64,000 nucleotides of DNA from Micromonospora profundi (GTDB lineage: Bacteria > Actinomycetota > Actinomycetes > Mycobacteriales > Micromonosporaceae). The notes beneath the pieces are model-generated. The model was not told where the DNA came from and did no database searches. It worked only from the letters and a program-made list of their open reading frames with translations. The translations under genes were made by a program, and so were the position numbers. The stretch is from the NCBI RefSeq assembly GCF_011927785.1, contig NZ_JAATJK010000001.1, forward strand, positions 1,240,001-1,304,000, given 5' to 3'. Below are positions 45,162 through 53,496 of the stretch, piece after piece (within the stretch, counting starts at the first letter, position 1; the number at the start of each line of letters is the position of its first letter).

Positions 45162-45971
45162 GTGCCCGTCCACCAGATCACCGACCCCGACGACGACCGG
45201 ATCGCCGACTACCGCGCGCTCACCGACGTCGAGCTGCGCACCCGCTGGGAACCGCCGCACGGCCTGTTCATCGCCGAGGGTGAGTTGGTGCTGCGCCGCG
45301 CGCTGCGCGCCGGCTACCCGGCCCGGTCGTACCTGGTGGACGCCAAACGCATAGACCAGCTCGCCGACCTGGACACCGGCGACGCGCCCGTCTACGCGGC
45401 AACGCAGGACGTGCTGGAGAAGGCCACCGGCTTCCACGTACACCGGGGGGTGCTGGCGTCGTTCCACCGCCGGCCGCTGCCGACGGCTGCCGAGGTGCTC
45501 GCCGCCGCGCGCCGGGTGGTGATCCTGGAGGACGTCAACAACCACACGAATCTCGGCGCCATCTTCAGGGCTGTCGCGGCGCTCGGCGTGGACGCCGTGC
45601 TGCTCTCACCGAGCTGCGCCGACCCGCTCTACCGGCGCAGCGTGCGGGTCAGCATGGGTGAGGTGTTCGCCGTGCCGTACGCGAAGCTGGACCCCTGGCC
45701 GGACGCGCTCGCCGAGGTCCGGGCGGCCGGTTTCGCCGTGCTGGCGATGACGCCGGCGCCGGACGCCGTGCCGATCCAACGCCTCGACGCCGCCCAGCGT
45801 GCCCGCTCGGCGTTGCTGCTCGGCGCCGAGGGCGCCGGGTTGACCCGGGCCGCGATGGACGCCGCCGACGCCCGCGTGGTCATTCCCATGCGCCGTGGCG
45901 TCGACTCGCTCAACGTCGCAGCCGCCACCGCCGTCGCCTGCTGGGAGTTGAGCCGCGACGACCCTTGGTGA
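45162..45971 (+). CDS. SpoU-family RNA 2'-O-methyltransferase (TrmH-like)
   Basis: 269 residues from the GTG at 45162 (VPVHQITDPDDD). A substrate-binding N-terminal domain (about 30-105) precedes the knotted SPOUT domain: motif 1 NNHTNLGAIFRAVAALG (Asn/Arg), motif 2 LLLGAEGAGL (Glu) and motif 3 IPMRRGVDSLNVAAATAV (the SLN-V-A knot). It methylates a ribose 2'-OH of tRNA or 23S rRNA using S-adenosylmethionine. Actinobacterial relatives often go by TrmH or TsnR; resistance to thiostrepton cannot be inferred. A CAGAAT hexamer ends six bases upstream and no ribosome-binding site is seen. Confidence 0.88.
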   Translation: MPVHQITDPDDDRIADYRALTDVELRTRWEPPHGLFIAEGELVLRRALRAGYPARSYLVDAKRIDQLADLDTGDAPVYAATQDVLEKATGFHVHRGVLASFHRRPLPTAAEVLAAARRVVILEDVNNHTNLGAIFRAVAALGVDAVLLSPSCADPLYRRSVRVSMGEVFAVPYAKLDPWPDALAEVRAAGFAVLAMTPAPDAVPIQRLDAAQRARSALLLGAEGAGLTRAAMDAADARVVIPMRRGVDSLNVAAATAVACWELSRDDPW

Positions 45972-46015
45972 CGACCGTCCGTCAGGTGTCGTGATCTGGG
46001 GTCACGGAGGGTAGC

Positions 46016-47911
46016 GTGTCGGCCGTGTTCCCTACCGTCCGTGAGGTTCTCTCCCTGGACCCGGTCCGCCACGGTACGCCGCGCGTGGTCGCCGGGGAGG
46101 CCGGGCTGGACGGTCGGGTCCGCTGGGTGCACGTCGCCGAGGTGCCCGACATCGCGAGCCTGCTCGGCGGCGGTGAGCTGGTGCTCACCACCGGGATCGG
46201 GCTGCCCGCCGACGACGCGGGGTTGCGCGCGTTCATCGGCGACCTCGCCGACGTCGGTGTGTCCGGGCTCGTCGTCGAGCTGGGCCGCCGCTACGGCAGC
46301 GGGGTGCCCCGGGTGATGATCGCCGCCGCCGAGCGGCGCGGGCTGCCTCTTGTCGAGCTACGCCGGGCCACCCCGTTCGTGCGGATCACCGAGGCGGTGC
46401 ACGCGCTCATCGTCGACGCGCAGCTCACCGAACTGCGGGCCACCGAGGAGATCCACCAGCGGTTCACCGACCTCTCCGTCGAGGGCGCCGACGCCGCCGA
46501 GGTGATCCGGCAGGCCGCCGACCTGTCCGGGTGCCCGGTGGTGCTGGAGAACCTGTCCCGGCAGGTCCTCGGATACGACCCGGCGGGGGAGAGCGCCGAG
46601 CTGCTGCTGGACGGCTGGGAGCAGCACTCCCGCCGGATCCGGCCTGCCGGGCGGACCGCGTACGACCCGGACAGCGGCTGGCTCGTGACGGTCGTCGGCG
46701 CCCGGGGACAGGACTGGGGGCGGCTGCTGATGCGCTGGCCGGCCAGCGGTGAACTGCCCACCCGACCGGCCGGTGAGTCGACCCCACCGAACGCCGGACC
46801 TCCGACCCGGCTCACCATCCTGATCGAGCGGGCCGCGTCCACCCTCGCGCTGGGCCGGCTGATCCGCCGCGACGCCGAAGGGCTGGAACGGCAGATCCAC
46901 CGCACCCTGCTCACCGCCCTGCTCGACCACTCCCGACCGGTGGACGAGGTCGCCTTGCGCGCCAAGGCGCTCGGCGTGGTGCTCGACCGTCGGCACCTCG
47001 TCGGCGTGCTGGTCCGGCACCGCGCCGACGACCCCGCCGCGGAGGGCCGCCCCGAGGACGGGCAGGCCCGACTGCGGGACCTGTCCGAGGCCGTGGGCCA
47101 GGCGCTACGGGAGGCGAAGCTGACCGGGCTGACAAGCGCCGTCGACGACAACTCGGTGGGCGCCCTGCTGGCACTGCCGGACCCGGCCGCCGAGGACCGC
47201 GCGCTGTCCGCGTTCGCAAGTGCCCTTCGTCGGGTACGCCTCGACACCGGCGCGGTCCGCGCGACCGCTGGCGTCGAGCCGACACGGGTGACGTCCAGCG
47301 CCGATTCCGCGCGGGCGGGCGGTCAGGTGTCCCGGACGGTGTCCGGGTCGGAGCTGCCTCGGGCGGCGGCCAGCTTCGAGGTGCCCCGGGCGGCGTTCGG
47401 CGGCGAGGGCGCCCGGGTGGCGAACGCCGTCGATCCGGCCCGGACTGCCGGCGGCGCCCCGAACGGGTTGATCGTCGCGGCCGGGTCCGGGGTGAGCAGC
47501 CTGCGGGAGGCACGCCGGTCGCTCGTCGAGGCGCGGCAGATCGCCGAGGCGGCCCGCCGGGACCGGCGTGACCTGCCGGTCTTCCGGCTGCCGCACGTCG
47601 GCCTGGCCGGGCTGCTGCACCTGCTGCGCGACGAGCCCCGGTTGCAGACGTTCGTGGAGCGGGAACTCGGCGCGTTGCTGGAGTACGACGCCCGGCACCC
47701 CCGGGAGCAGCTGCTCGACACCCTGCGCGCGTACCTGGAGCAGGGGCGCAACAAGACCGCCGGTGCCGCCGCCGCCCACCTGTCGAGGCCGGCCTTCTAC
47801 GAGCGCCTGGCCCGCATCGCCCGCATCCTCGACGTCGACCTCGACTCCGTGGAAGCCTGCCTCTCCCTCCACGTGGCCCTCCTGGCCCTGGAGGCAGTCC
47901 GAACCCCCTGA
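46016..47911 (+). CDS. PucR-family transcriptional regulator
   Basis: 631 residues from a GTG preceded by GGAGG. The N-terminal PucR ligand-sensing domain (about 5-125) has the typical WVHVAEVPDIASLLGGGELVLTTG block. A GAF-like middle follows, and the C-terminal helix-turn-helix (about 555-620) ends with the PucR signature LLDTLRAYLEQGRNKTAGAAAAHL. In between, a low-complexity insert (about 415-480, Ala/Arg/Ser/Gly/Thr) interrupts the diguanylate-like region and is unusual. PucR regulators commonly control amine, purine or GABA catabolism; the class III aminotransferase 5 kb downstream would be a fitting target but lies beyond four other gene units. Convergent with murL. Confidence 0.88.
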   Translation: MSAVFPTVREVLSLDPVRHGTPRVVAGEAGLDGRVRWVHVAEVPDIASLLGGGELVLTTGIGLPADDAGLRAFIGDLADVGVSGLVVELGRRYGSGVPRVMIAAAERRGLPLVELRRATPFVRITEAVHALIVDAQLTELRATEEIHQRFTDLSVEGADAAEVIRQAADLSGCPVVLENLSRQVLGYDPAGESAELLLDGWEQHSRRIRPAGRTAYDPDSGWLVTVVGARGQDWGRLLMRWPASGELPTRPAGESTPPNAGPPTRLTILIERAASTLALGRLIRRDAEGLERQIHRTLLTALLDHSRPVDEVALRAKALGVVLDRRHLVGVLVRHRADDPAAEGRPEDGQARLRDLSEAVGQALREAKLTGLTSAVDDNSVGALLALPDPAAEDRALSAFASALRRVRLDTGAVRATAGVEPTRVTSSADSARAGGQVSRTVSGSELPRAAASFEVPRAAFGGEGARVANAVDPARTAGGAPNGLIVAAGSGVSSLREARRSLVEARQIAEAARRDRRDLPVFRLPHVGLAGLLHLLRDEPRLQTFVERELGALLEYDARHPREQLLDTLRAYLEQGRNKTAGAAAAHLSRPAFYERLARIARILDVDLDSVEACLSLHVALLALEAVRTP

Positions 47912-47915
47912 CCCC

Positions 47916-47964
47916 CAACCGCGATCGGTTGAGGGCAGGCGTCAGGGCGTCAGGGCGTCAGGGC
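47916..47964. terminator. Hairpin and triplicated 8-bp repeat between pucR and murL
   Basis: CAACCG (47916-47921) pairs with CGGTTG (47926-47931) around CGAT. Beyond it, GTCAGGGC is repeated three times in a row (47941-47964), the last copy overlapping the murL stop codon on the minus strand. The hairpin probably serves as a terminator for both convergent genes. Confidence 0.55.
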
Positions 47965-49298
47965 AGGGTCTTCGCGTAGGCCGGAGGGATGTGGTTGGGG
48001 CCTCCGGGGGTGAAGACGTCGGAGTTGGCCACCGCGGACCAGGCTGTCGCGGGGACGGCCTCCACCAGGGCCCGGATCACCGGGGCGTCGCGCCACTGGT
48101 CCTGCTCGGCGAGCAGGCCGAGGGCCACCACCGACTCCTCGACCTCGCCCACGCACTCGAACGGCTTGTGCCCGTCCACACCCAGCAGCTCCCGGTAGCC
48201 GGGGATCTGCGACTCGTCGGCCAGCAGGTCACCGCCGAAGATGTGGGTGACCCGCTCGCGTGGCATGAACGGCGCCATGGCCAGGAACACGAACCGGCAC
48301 TTCGGGCAGTTGCGGCACCAGCGCTCGCTCGCGTCGCGCAGCTTGAACGCGGCGTTGCAGCTGGTCACCACGTCGTCGTAGCGGGTGAACTCGGCGAACA
48401 ACCTGGCGATGTGCAGCTCGGACAACGAGCGCAGCAGCGAGAAGTACGGCTCGGTCAGGCCAGCGTGCTCGGCAAGCGCCGAGCGCAGCAGCCCTTCGGC
48501 CTCGACGCCCTTGGACCACTGGTGGTTGATCTCGTGGCCGTCCCAGACGAGGTTCGGGTCGGACGCCGAGCGCTCGTTCGACATCACCACCGGACCCAGC
48601 CCGTGCAGGACGGCAGTGGCGACCGCGATGAGCGAGTTGATGGCGGTGACCGGGATGTGGCCGTTCAGCGCGCCGGCCGCGTTCAGGTCGAACAGCACCG
48701 GGTCGATGCGCCGCCGGGCGGCGAGCGGGGTCAGCCCGGACGCCTCGTTCACCGAGACGATCACGTGGTTCGGGTTGACCGAGAACGGCACCGGCTCCAG
48801 CTCGGCCCGGCGCAGCGCCTCCAGGCTGACGATGGAGTCCTTGCCACCACCGACTGCGGAGAGCGGGCGACGGTCGGAGTTGTCGTACACCCGTGGCGGC
48901 TCCGGCGAACCCGCCGGCACCTCCGGGCGCAGGTCGAGCACGTGCGGCAGCTGGTTGCGGTACGCGTACTCGGCGAGGCCCTTGGTGTAGACGGCAGTGA
49001 CGTAGTCGACGGTGGCCGCGCCCAGCGGCGCCGGCAGCACCAGGCGGGGCGGCGCGGCGGCCTTGTAGTAGCTGACCCCGGCGACCAGGTGCAGCAGCTC
49101 CAACACCCGGCTGAGGGTGGCCGCCGTCTCGTCCGACGGTGGTTCCGTCGGCAGCGGGAGGGTGATCACCTCGGTGAATCGTTGCTCGCCGGCTGGGCCG
49201 GTCAACGCGTAGTCGAACAACACCTCGCCGGTGACGAAGTCGATCGAGTAGGACGGGAAGGTGAAGGCGTCCATCCGCCGGAGTTGCTCGTTGGGCAC
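47958..49298 (-). CDS. murL: UDP-MurNAc-L-Ala-L-Glu epimerase (MurL)
   Basis: 446 residues. Together with MurD2 it makes D-Glu within the wall precursor: it epimerises the terminal L-Glu of UDP-MurNAc-L-Ala-L-Glu, replacing the MurI/MurD route. The PP-loop ATPase motif SAVGGGKDS (about 145-153) and SLEALRRAE follow the family layout, and a Cys-rich zinc-like site WCRNCPKC lies near 327-334. NPNHVIVSVNEA and HEINHQWSKGVEAEGLL are also conserved-looking blocks. The start is probably the GTG at 49298: TAGTAT ends five bases upstream with no ribosome-binding site, so the mRNA should be leaderless; the ATG at 49274 is the alternative. Divergent from murD2. Assignment rests on motif recall and the murD2 neighbour. 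Confidence 0.88.
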   Translation of the reverse strand: MPNEQLRRMDAFTFPSYSIDFVTGEVLFDYALTGPAGEQRFTEVITLPLPTEPPSDETAATLSRVLELLHLVAGVSYYKAAAPPRLVLPAPLGAATVDYVTAVYTKGLAEYAYRNQLPHVLDLRPEVPAGSPEPPRVYDNSDRRPLSAVGGGKDSIVSLEALRRAELEPVPFSVNPNHVIVSVNEASGLTPLAARRRIDPVLFDLNAAGALNGHIPVTAINSLIAVATAVLHGLGPVVMSNERSASDPNLVWDGHEINHQWSKGVEAEGLLRSALAEHAGLTEPYFSLLRSLSELHIARLFAEFTRYDDVVTSCNAAFKLRDASERWCRNCPKCRFVFLAMAPFMPRERVTHIFGGDLLADESQIPGYRELLGVDGHKPFECVGEVEESVVALGLLAEQDQWRDAPVIRALVEAVPATAWSAVANSDVFTPGGPNHIPPAYAKTLP

Positions 49299-49380
49299 AC
49301 GCCATACTAGGCCCTGGTTCGTCCGGCCGTGTCCGGACCGGGCCCGTCCAGTCGCCGCCGCGATCCCTGAGGAGAGTCCC
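49299..49380. promoter_or_regulatory. Divergent promoter between murL and murD2
   Basis: 82 bp. TAGTAT (minus strand, 49309-49304) is a good -10 element for murL and ends five bases before its GTG, so the transcript is likely leaderless. On the plus strand, murD2 has GGAG (49371-49374) seven bases before its TTG start. A matching -35 is not clear on either strand. Confidence 0.5.
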
Positions 49381-50739
49381 TTGCGCCTGTCTGACCTGCG
49401 CGGACGTACCGTCGCCGTCTGGGGGGCCGGTCGGGAGGGCCGGGCCGCTGTGACAGCGATCGCCGCGCACGGCCCCGCCGAGCTGGTCGCCGTCGACGAC
49501 AGCGCCAACTTCCTGTCGCTGCCGTGGGACGGCCCGCTGGCCGAGGCGGCGCCGCTGGTCACCGGCGAGGCGGGCTTCGTCCGCCTGGCCGCCGCCGACG
49601 TGGTGGTCCGCTCGCCGGGTGTGCCGCAGACGCATCCCTGGCTTGTCGAGCTGCGCCGACGGGGCGTTCCGGTCACCCAGGGCACCGCGCTCTGGATGGC
49701 CGACCACGCCGCTCGCACCGTCGGGGTCACCGGCAGCAAGGGCAAGAGCACCACCTCCAGCCTGATCAGCCACCTGCTCACCGCGATGGGCCGGCCGAAC
49801 GTCTTCGGCGGCAACATCGGCGTACCGACCCTCGACCTGCCCGAGTCGGAGCTGTACGTGCTGGAGCTGTCCAGCTACCAGTGCAGCGACCTCACCGACT
49901 CGCCCCGGGTTGCGGTGGTCACGGCGTTGTTCCCCGAGCACCTGGACGCGCACGGTGGGGAGCGGGAGTACTACCGGGACAAGCTCAACCTGCTCGCCCA
50001 CGACCCGCAGACGATAGTGGTGAACGGCGCGGACCCCCGGCTCGCCGCCGAGCTGGGAGAGCTGCCGGCGGTACGGGCGGGTCGCCCGGACACCACCCAC
50101 GTCGCCGCCGGCCTGGACGGCACTCCCTGGTTCCACTTCGGCGACCAGCCGCTCTTCCCGCGCGCCGTGCTGCCGCTCGTCGGCCGGCACAACGAGGGCA
50201 ACCTGTGCGTGGCCCTGGCCGTGCTCGACGCGCTCGGCATCGACGTGGTGGCCGAGAAGGACAGCCTCGCCATCGCCGTCGCCGAGTTCCAGGGGCTCGC
50301 GCACCGGCTCACCGAGATCGCCGACCCGTCCGGGTTGACGTTCGTCGACGACACACTGGCCACCAGCCCGTACGCGGCAATGCACGCCATCGACGCGTAC
50401 GAGGGGCGGCCGTTGACGGTGATCGTCGGCGGCACCGACCGGGGTCTGGACTACACGCCGCTGGCCGAGCACCTCGCCGAGCGGGAGTTGACGGTGATCG
50501 GCATCCCGGACAGCGGCGCCCGCATCGTCGAGGCGCTCGCCGGCCTGCCCAAGGTGCGTGCCGAGATGGTCGACGATCTGGTCGACGCGGTCCGGTTGTC
50601 CCGGGAGCTGACTCCGGCCGGTGGGGTGGTGCTGCTGTCGCCGGCCGCGCCGAGCTACGGCCGGTTCCGTAACTTCGAGCACCGCTCGGAGGTCTTCGCT
50701 CAGGCTGTCGCCGACACCGCAGGCAGTCAGCGCGCGTGA
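49381..50739 (+). CDS. murD2: UDP-MurNAc-L-alanine:L-glutamate ligase (MurD2)
   Basis: 452 residues from the TTG at 49381 with GGAG seven bases upstream; the frame is open upstream but only this start has a ribosome-binding site. A Mur ligase of three domains: an N-terminal Rossmann-like UDP-binding domain (VAVWGAGREGRAA), the central ATPase with the P-loop GVTGSKGKSTT (about 116-126) and NVFGGNIGVPTL, and the C-terminal domain (about 305-440, GRHNEGN, FVDDTLATSP, GGTDRG). Pairing with murL identifies it as MurD2, which joins L-Glu instead of D-Glu to UDP-MurNAc-L-Ala. It overlaps by 13 bp the end of the convergent unknown gene. Confidence 0.9.
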   Translation: MRLSDLRGRTVAVWGAGREGRAAVTAIAAHGPAELVAVDDSANFLSLPWDGPLAEAAPLVTGEAGFVRLAAADVVVRSPGVPQTHPWLVELRRRGVPVTQGTALWMADHAARTVGVTGSKGKSTTSSLISHLLTAMGRPNVFGGNIGVPTLDLPESELYVLELSSYQCSDLTDSPRVAVVTALFPEHLDAHGGEREYYRDKLNLLAHDPQTIVVNGADPRLAAELGELPAVRAGRPDTTHVAAGLDGTPWFHFGDQPLFPRAVLPLVGRHNEGNLCVALAVLDALGIDVVAEKDSLAIAVAEFQGLAHRLTEIADPSGLTFVDDTLATSPYAAMHAIDAYEGRPLTVIVGGTDRGLDYTPLAEHLAERELTVIGIPDSGARIVEALAGLPKVRAEMVDDLVDAVRLSRELTPAGGVVLLSPAAPSYGRFRNFEHRSEVFAQAVADTAGSQRA

Positions 50740-51692
50740 AGCGGGGAGTGCAGGGCGCGCATCGAGCGGATCGCCGAGCGGATCTCCTGGAGATAGCGCC
50801 CGGGTGTGAGGGTCTGCTCGGGTAGCGCCGCCGGGTCGGTCAGCGCCGGGTCCACCCCTACGGTGTCGATGTGGCAGCCGTACGGGATCGCCAGGGTGCG
50901 CAGCGCGTCGCAGTGCTGGAACGGCACGTAGAGCGGCGCGGTGACCATCAGCACCTCGTCGCCCGGTGCGAGCTGCGCGTGCCCGGCCCAGAACCGCTGC
51001 GTGTCGGCGGTGTGCGCCCGCCGCCGGTGCGGTTCGCTCGACGGCGCGGCGAGCACCCGCACCGGTGGCAGACCCGCCGGCCGGTAGGTCCGCGACGACC
51101 AGGAGTGGTGCGGGTGCCCGGCGTCGATTCCGTCGTGCTCCGCAGGCTCGGCCACACCGAACACCCGCCGCACCGTCGAGTCCAGCACGTCCACCTCGGT
51201 GTCGTCGACCGGCAGGTCGGCGTCGGTAAGTGTCGCGCGTTCCCAGTCGGACAGCGGTCGGAAGCTGCCCAGCACCGCCACCTCGCCGTCCACTGTCAGC
51301 CCGGCGCGCAGCAGGTGCGCGGCGTAGGCGACGCGGCGCACGCAGGCATGCGCCAGGCCGCCGAGCACCACCAGGTGGGCGTACGCGCTGCGGACGGGCC
51401 GCACCGGGTGGATCAGCCCTAGGGCGGCGGCCGAGGCGAGCACAAGCGCGGCGGCGGCCGGGTCGAGGTCGGGTTCCCGGGCGTCGGGCCGCTCCCGGCC
51501 GGCGCGGAAGTCCCAGTGCCGGGCGGAGAACTCGTCAAGGAAGCGGAGCACCTCGGTGAGGTCGCCGTCGGGCCAGGTGCCGCCGAAGTGGGCGACCAAC
51601 CGGCGGAGCGGGTCCGCGTACACCCACGCGGCGATGCCGGCGGTGGGCTCGCCCGGCGCCCCGCCGGGCAGCGGTACGGGCAACTCGGGCAC
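50727..51692 (-). CDS. Conserved protein of unknown function, convergent with murD2
   Basis: 321 residues, no signal peptide or transmembrane helix. VLASAAALGLIHPVRPVRSAYAHLVVLGGLAHACVRRVAYAAHLL and GDEVLMVTAPLYVPFQHCDALRTLAIPYG resemble in outline the DUF218/YdcF-type fold, in which a GG(L/G) turn, an R-A-x-x-A-x-x-L-L helix and a later TAP-Y-P-Q stretch recur, but I do not claim the family. LGSFRPLSDWERATL, RTYRPAGLPP and HPHHSWSSRTY are other distinctive blocks. Its stop codon lies within the murD2 gene end (13-bp overlap). The GTG/ATG start at 51692 is the likeliest. The position next to murL/murD2 makes a wall-precursor role worth testing. Confidence 0.65.
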   Translation of the reverse strand: MPELPVPLPGGAPGEPTAGIAAWVYADPLRRLVAHFGGTWPDGDLTEVLRFLDEFSARHWDFRAGRERPDAREPDLDPAAAALVLASAAALGLIHPVRPVRSAYAHLVVLGGLAHACVRRVAYAAHLLRAGLTVDGEVAVLGSFRPLSDWERATLTDADLPVDDTEVDVLDSTVRRVFGVAEPAEHDGIDAGHPHHSWSSRTYRPAGLPPVRVLAAPSSEPHRRRAHTADTQRFWAGHAQLAPGDEVLMVTAPLYVPFQHCDALRTLAIPYGCHIDTVGVDPALTDPAALPEQTLTPGRYLQEIRSAIRSMRALHSPLHAR

Positions 51693-51861
51693 CGCCGGAT
51701 CGTACCGGTGCCGCGGCGTACGTCGGCGCTGCCCGGCGCGGACCGGATGCCTGACGCACTGTCAGGAGCGCGCGTCCGCTGCGCTACACAGTGGCAGTTG
51801 TCCATACTGGCCGGCGGTGGGACCGTGCGGTATCCGCGTACGCCTTCGAAAGGTGCCCCCG

Positions 51862-53160
51862 ATGACCGATGACCTGCTGGCACGGCACAGGGCTGTCCTG
51901 CCGTCCTGGATGCCGCTCTACTACGCCGAGCCGATCGAGCTGGTCTCCGGTTCGGGCCGCCGGGTCACCGACGCGCAGGGGCGTACCTATCTGGACTTCT
52001 TCGGCGGGGTGCTGACCAACATGGTCGGTTACGACATCCCGGAGATCCGGGAGGCGGTCGAGCGCCAGCTCGCGACAGGCATCGTGCACACCTCGACGCT
52101 CTACCTGATCCGCCAGCAGGTCGAGTTGGCCGAGAAGATCGCGCAGCGCTCGGGCATCCCGGACGCCCGGGTCTTCTTCACCAACTCGGGCACCGAGGCG
52201 AACGAGGCGGCGCTGTTGGTGGCCACCAACTACCGCCGCTCGCACCAGATCCTTGCGGTGCGCAACAGCTACCACGGCCGGTCGTACGCGGCGATGGGCG
52301 TCACCGGCAACCGCACCTGGTCGGCGAGTGGCCTCAACCCGCTCCAGGTGGCCTGGCTGCACTCGGGTGACCGGGTGCGTGGTCTGCTGGCCCGGCTGAG
52401 CGCGGGGGAGCAGGTCGACGCGGCGGTGGAGGATCTGCGCGAGGTGCTTGCCACCCAGACCACTGGCGACGTGGCCGCGTTGATCGCCGAGCCGATCCAG
52501 GGCGTCGGTGGTTTCGTGCACCCGCCGGACGGGCTCTTCGCGGGCTGGAAGAAGGTCCTCGACGAGCACGGCATCCTGTTCATCGCCGACGAGGTGCAGA
52601 CCGGCTGGGGACGTACCGGTGAGCACTTCTGGGGCTACCAGGCCCACGGCATCACGCCTGACCTGCTCACCTTCGCCAAGGGCGTCGGCAACGGGTTCGC
52701 CCTCGCGGGGGTGGTCGGTCGGGCCGAGGTGCTGGAGTCGGTGCCGGGGATCAGCTTCTCCACGTTCGGCGGCAACCCGATCTCGACGGCGGCCGGCAAC
52801 GCGGTGCTCGACTACCTGATCGCGCACGATCTCCAGGCGAACGCGGCCCGCGTCGGCGCGATCCTCGCCGACGGCCTGCGGTCCGCCGTGGGCGGCCTCG
52901 ACTGCGTCGCCGAGGTACGCGGAAAGGGGCTGATGCTCGGCGTCGAGTTCGTCGTGCCGGGCACGAGTGAGCCGGACCCGGCGCTGACCAACCGGGTCTT
53001 CGAGGCGTGCCGTACCGGTGGCCTGCTCGCCGGCAAGGGCGGCCTGTACGGCAACGTGCTGCGGATGGGCCCGCCGTTGACGCTGACCGAGGAGGAGGCC
53101 CGTGAGGGCCTTGCCATCCTCGTCGACGCGATCCGCTCGTCGGCGGAGGTGCCGGCCTGA
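51862..53160 (+). CDS. Class III (PLP-dependent) aminotransferase
   Basis: 432 residues from the ATG at 51862 (MTDDLLARHRAVLPSW), after AAAGG. Fold type I with the class III features: FFTNSGTEANEAALLVA, the YHGRSYAAMG block, DEVQTGWGRTG (the Asp that binds the pyridine nitrogen) and PLP-Lys in LTFAKGVGNGFALAGVV (near residue 274). AEPIQGVGGF supplies the family phosphate-site region. It resembles AGXT2/beta-alanine and omega-amino acid transaminases. A PucR regulator lies 5 kb upstream, but there are intervening genes, so regulation by it is only possible. Single-gene unit with a strong terminator. Confidence 0.92.
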   Translation: MTDDLLARHRAVLPSWMPLYYAEPIELVSGSGRRVTDAQGRTYLDFFGGVLTNMVGYDIPEIREAVERQLATGIVHTSTLYLIRQQVELAEKIAQRSGIPDARVFFTNSGTEANEAALLVATNYRRSHQILAVRNSYHGRSYAAMGVTGNRTWSASGLNPLQVAWLHSGDRVRGLLARLSAGEQVDAAVEDLREVLATQTTGDVAALIAEPIQGVGGFVHPPDGLFAGWKKVLDEHGILFIADEVQTGWGRTGEHFWGYQAHGITPDLLTFAKGVGNGFALAGVVGRAEVLESVPGISFSTFGGNPISTAAGNAVLDYLIAHDLQANAARVGAILADGLRSAVGGLDCVAEVRGKGLMLGVEFVVPGTSEPDPALTNRVFEACRTGGLLAGKGGLYGNVLRMGPPLTLTEEEAREGLAILVDAIRSSAEVPA

Positions 53161-53214
53161 CCATCGCCCGCGCGTCCCGGTTCTGGCCGGATGCGTCGAC
53201 CTGAACAGCCCTCG

Positions 53215-53260
53215 CACGCCCGTCCCGGTCAGACCGCCAAGCGGTGCCGGGGCGGGCGTG
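53215..53260. terminator. Two-tier hairpin terminator after the aminotransferase gene
   Basis: 14-bp outer arms (53215-53228 with 53247-53260, one G-T mismatch) and an inner 5-bp stem ACCGC/GCGGT with a CAA loop, 55 bp after the aminotransferase stop codon, ending in a CGCCGTTTG tract. Confidence 0.75.
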
Positions 53261-53358
53261 TCGCCGTTTGCGGGCACTCCTCGGTGACCGATAACGACCA
53301 TGACGTCGGCTGAGCGTGGGGCGAATTGCCGCAGTTGGCGATAACGGTTCGACAGTCA

Positions 53359-53420
53359 GGACTTGAAGTCCGGGGCCGGCTGTCGTAGAAATTCTTCAGC
53401 AACAACCAGTGAGCTGAAGA
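53359..53420 (+). promoter_or_regulatory. Promoter and candidate operators of the first ngcEFG operon
   Basis: TTGAAG (53363-53368) and TAGAAA (53386-53391) are spaced 17 bp and make a good sigma70-type promoter. The 13-bp palindrome GGACTTGAAGTCC (53359-53371) covers the -35. A second inverted repeat TCTTCAGC (53393-53400)/GCTGAAGA (53413-53420) follows the -10. Both are candidate repressor sites for amino-sugar control. Confidence 0.55.
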
Positions 53421-53496
53421 GAATCGACGTGCCTCGCGCGGCGGACGCCCTTCCCCCAGTACCGGTGGTCCGCCCGACCCGACCCGAGGAGACCTC

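Larger units (their letters stand above)
53161..53496. other. Intergenic region: terminator and ngcE1 promoter
   Basis: Holds the terminator at 53215-53260, two CGATAACG direct repeats 50 bp apart (53289-53296 and 53339-53346) and the promoter/operator region at 53359-53420. No gene is seen. Confidence 0.6.
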
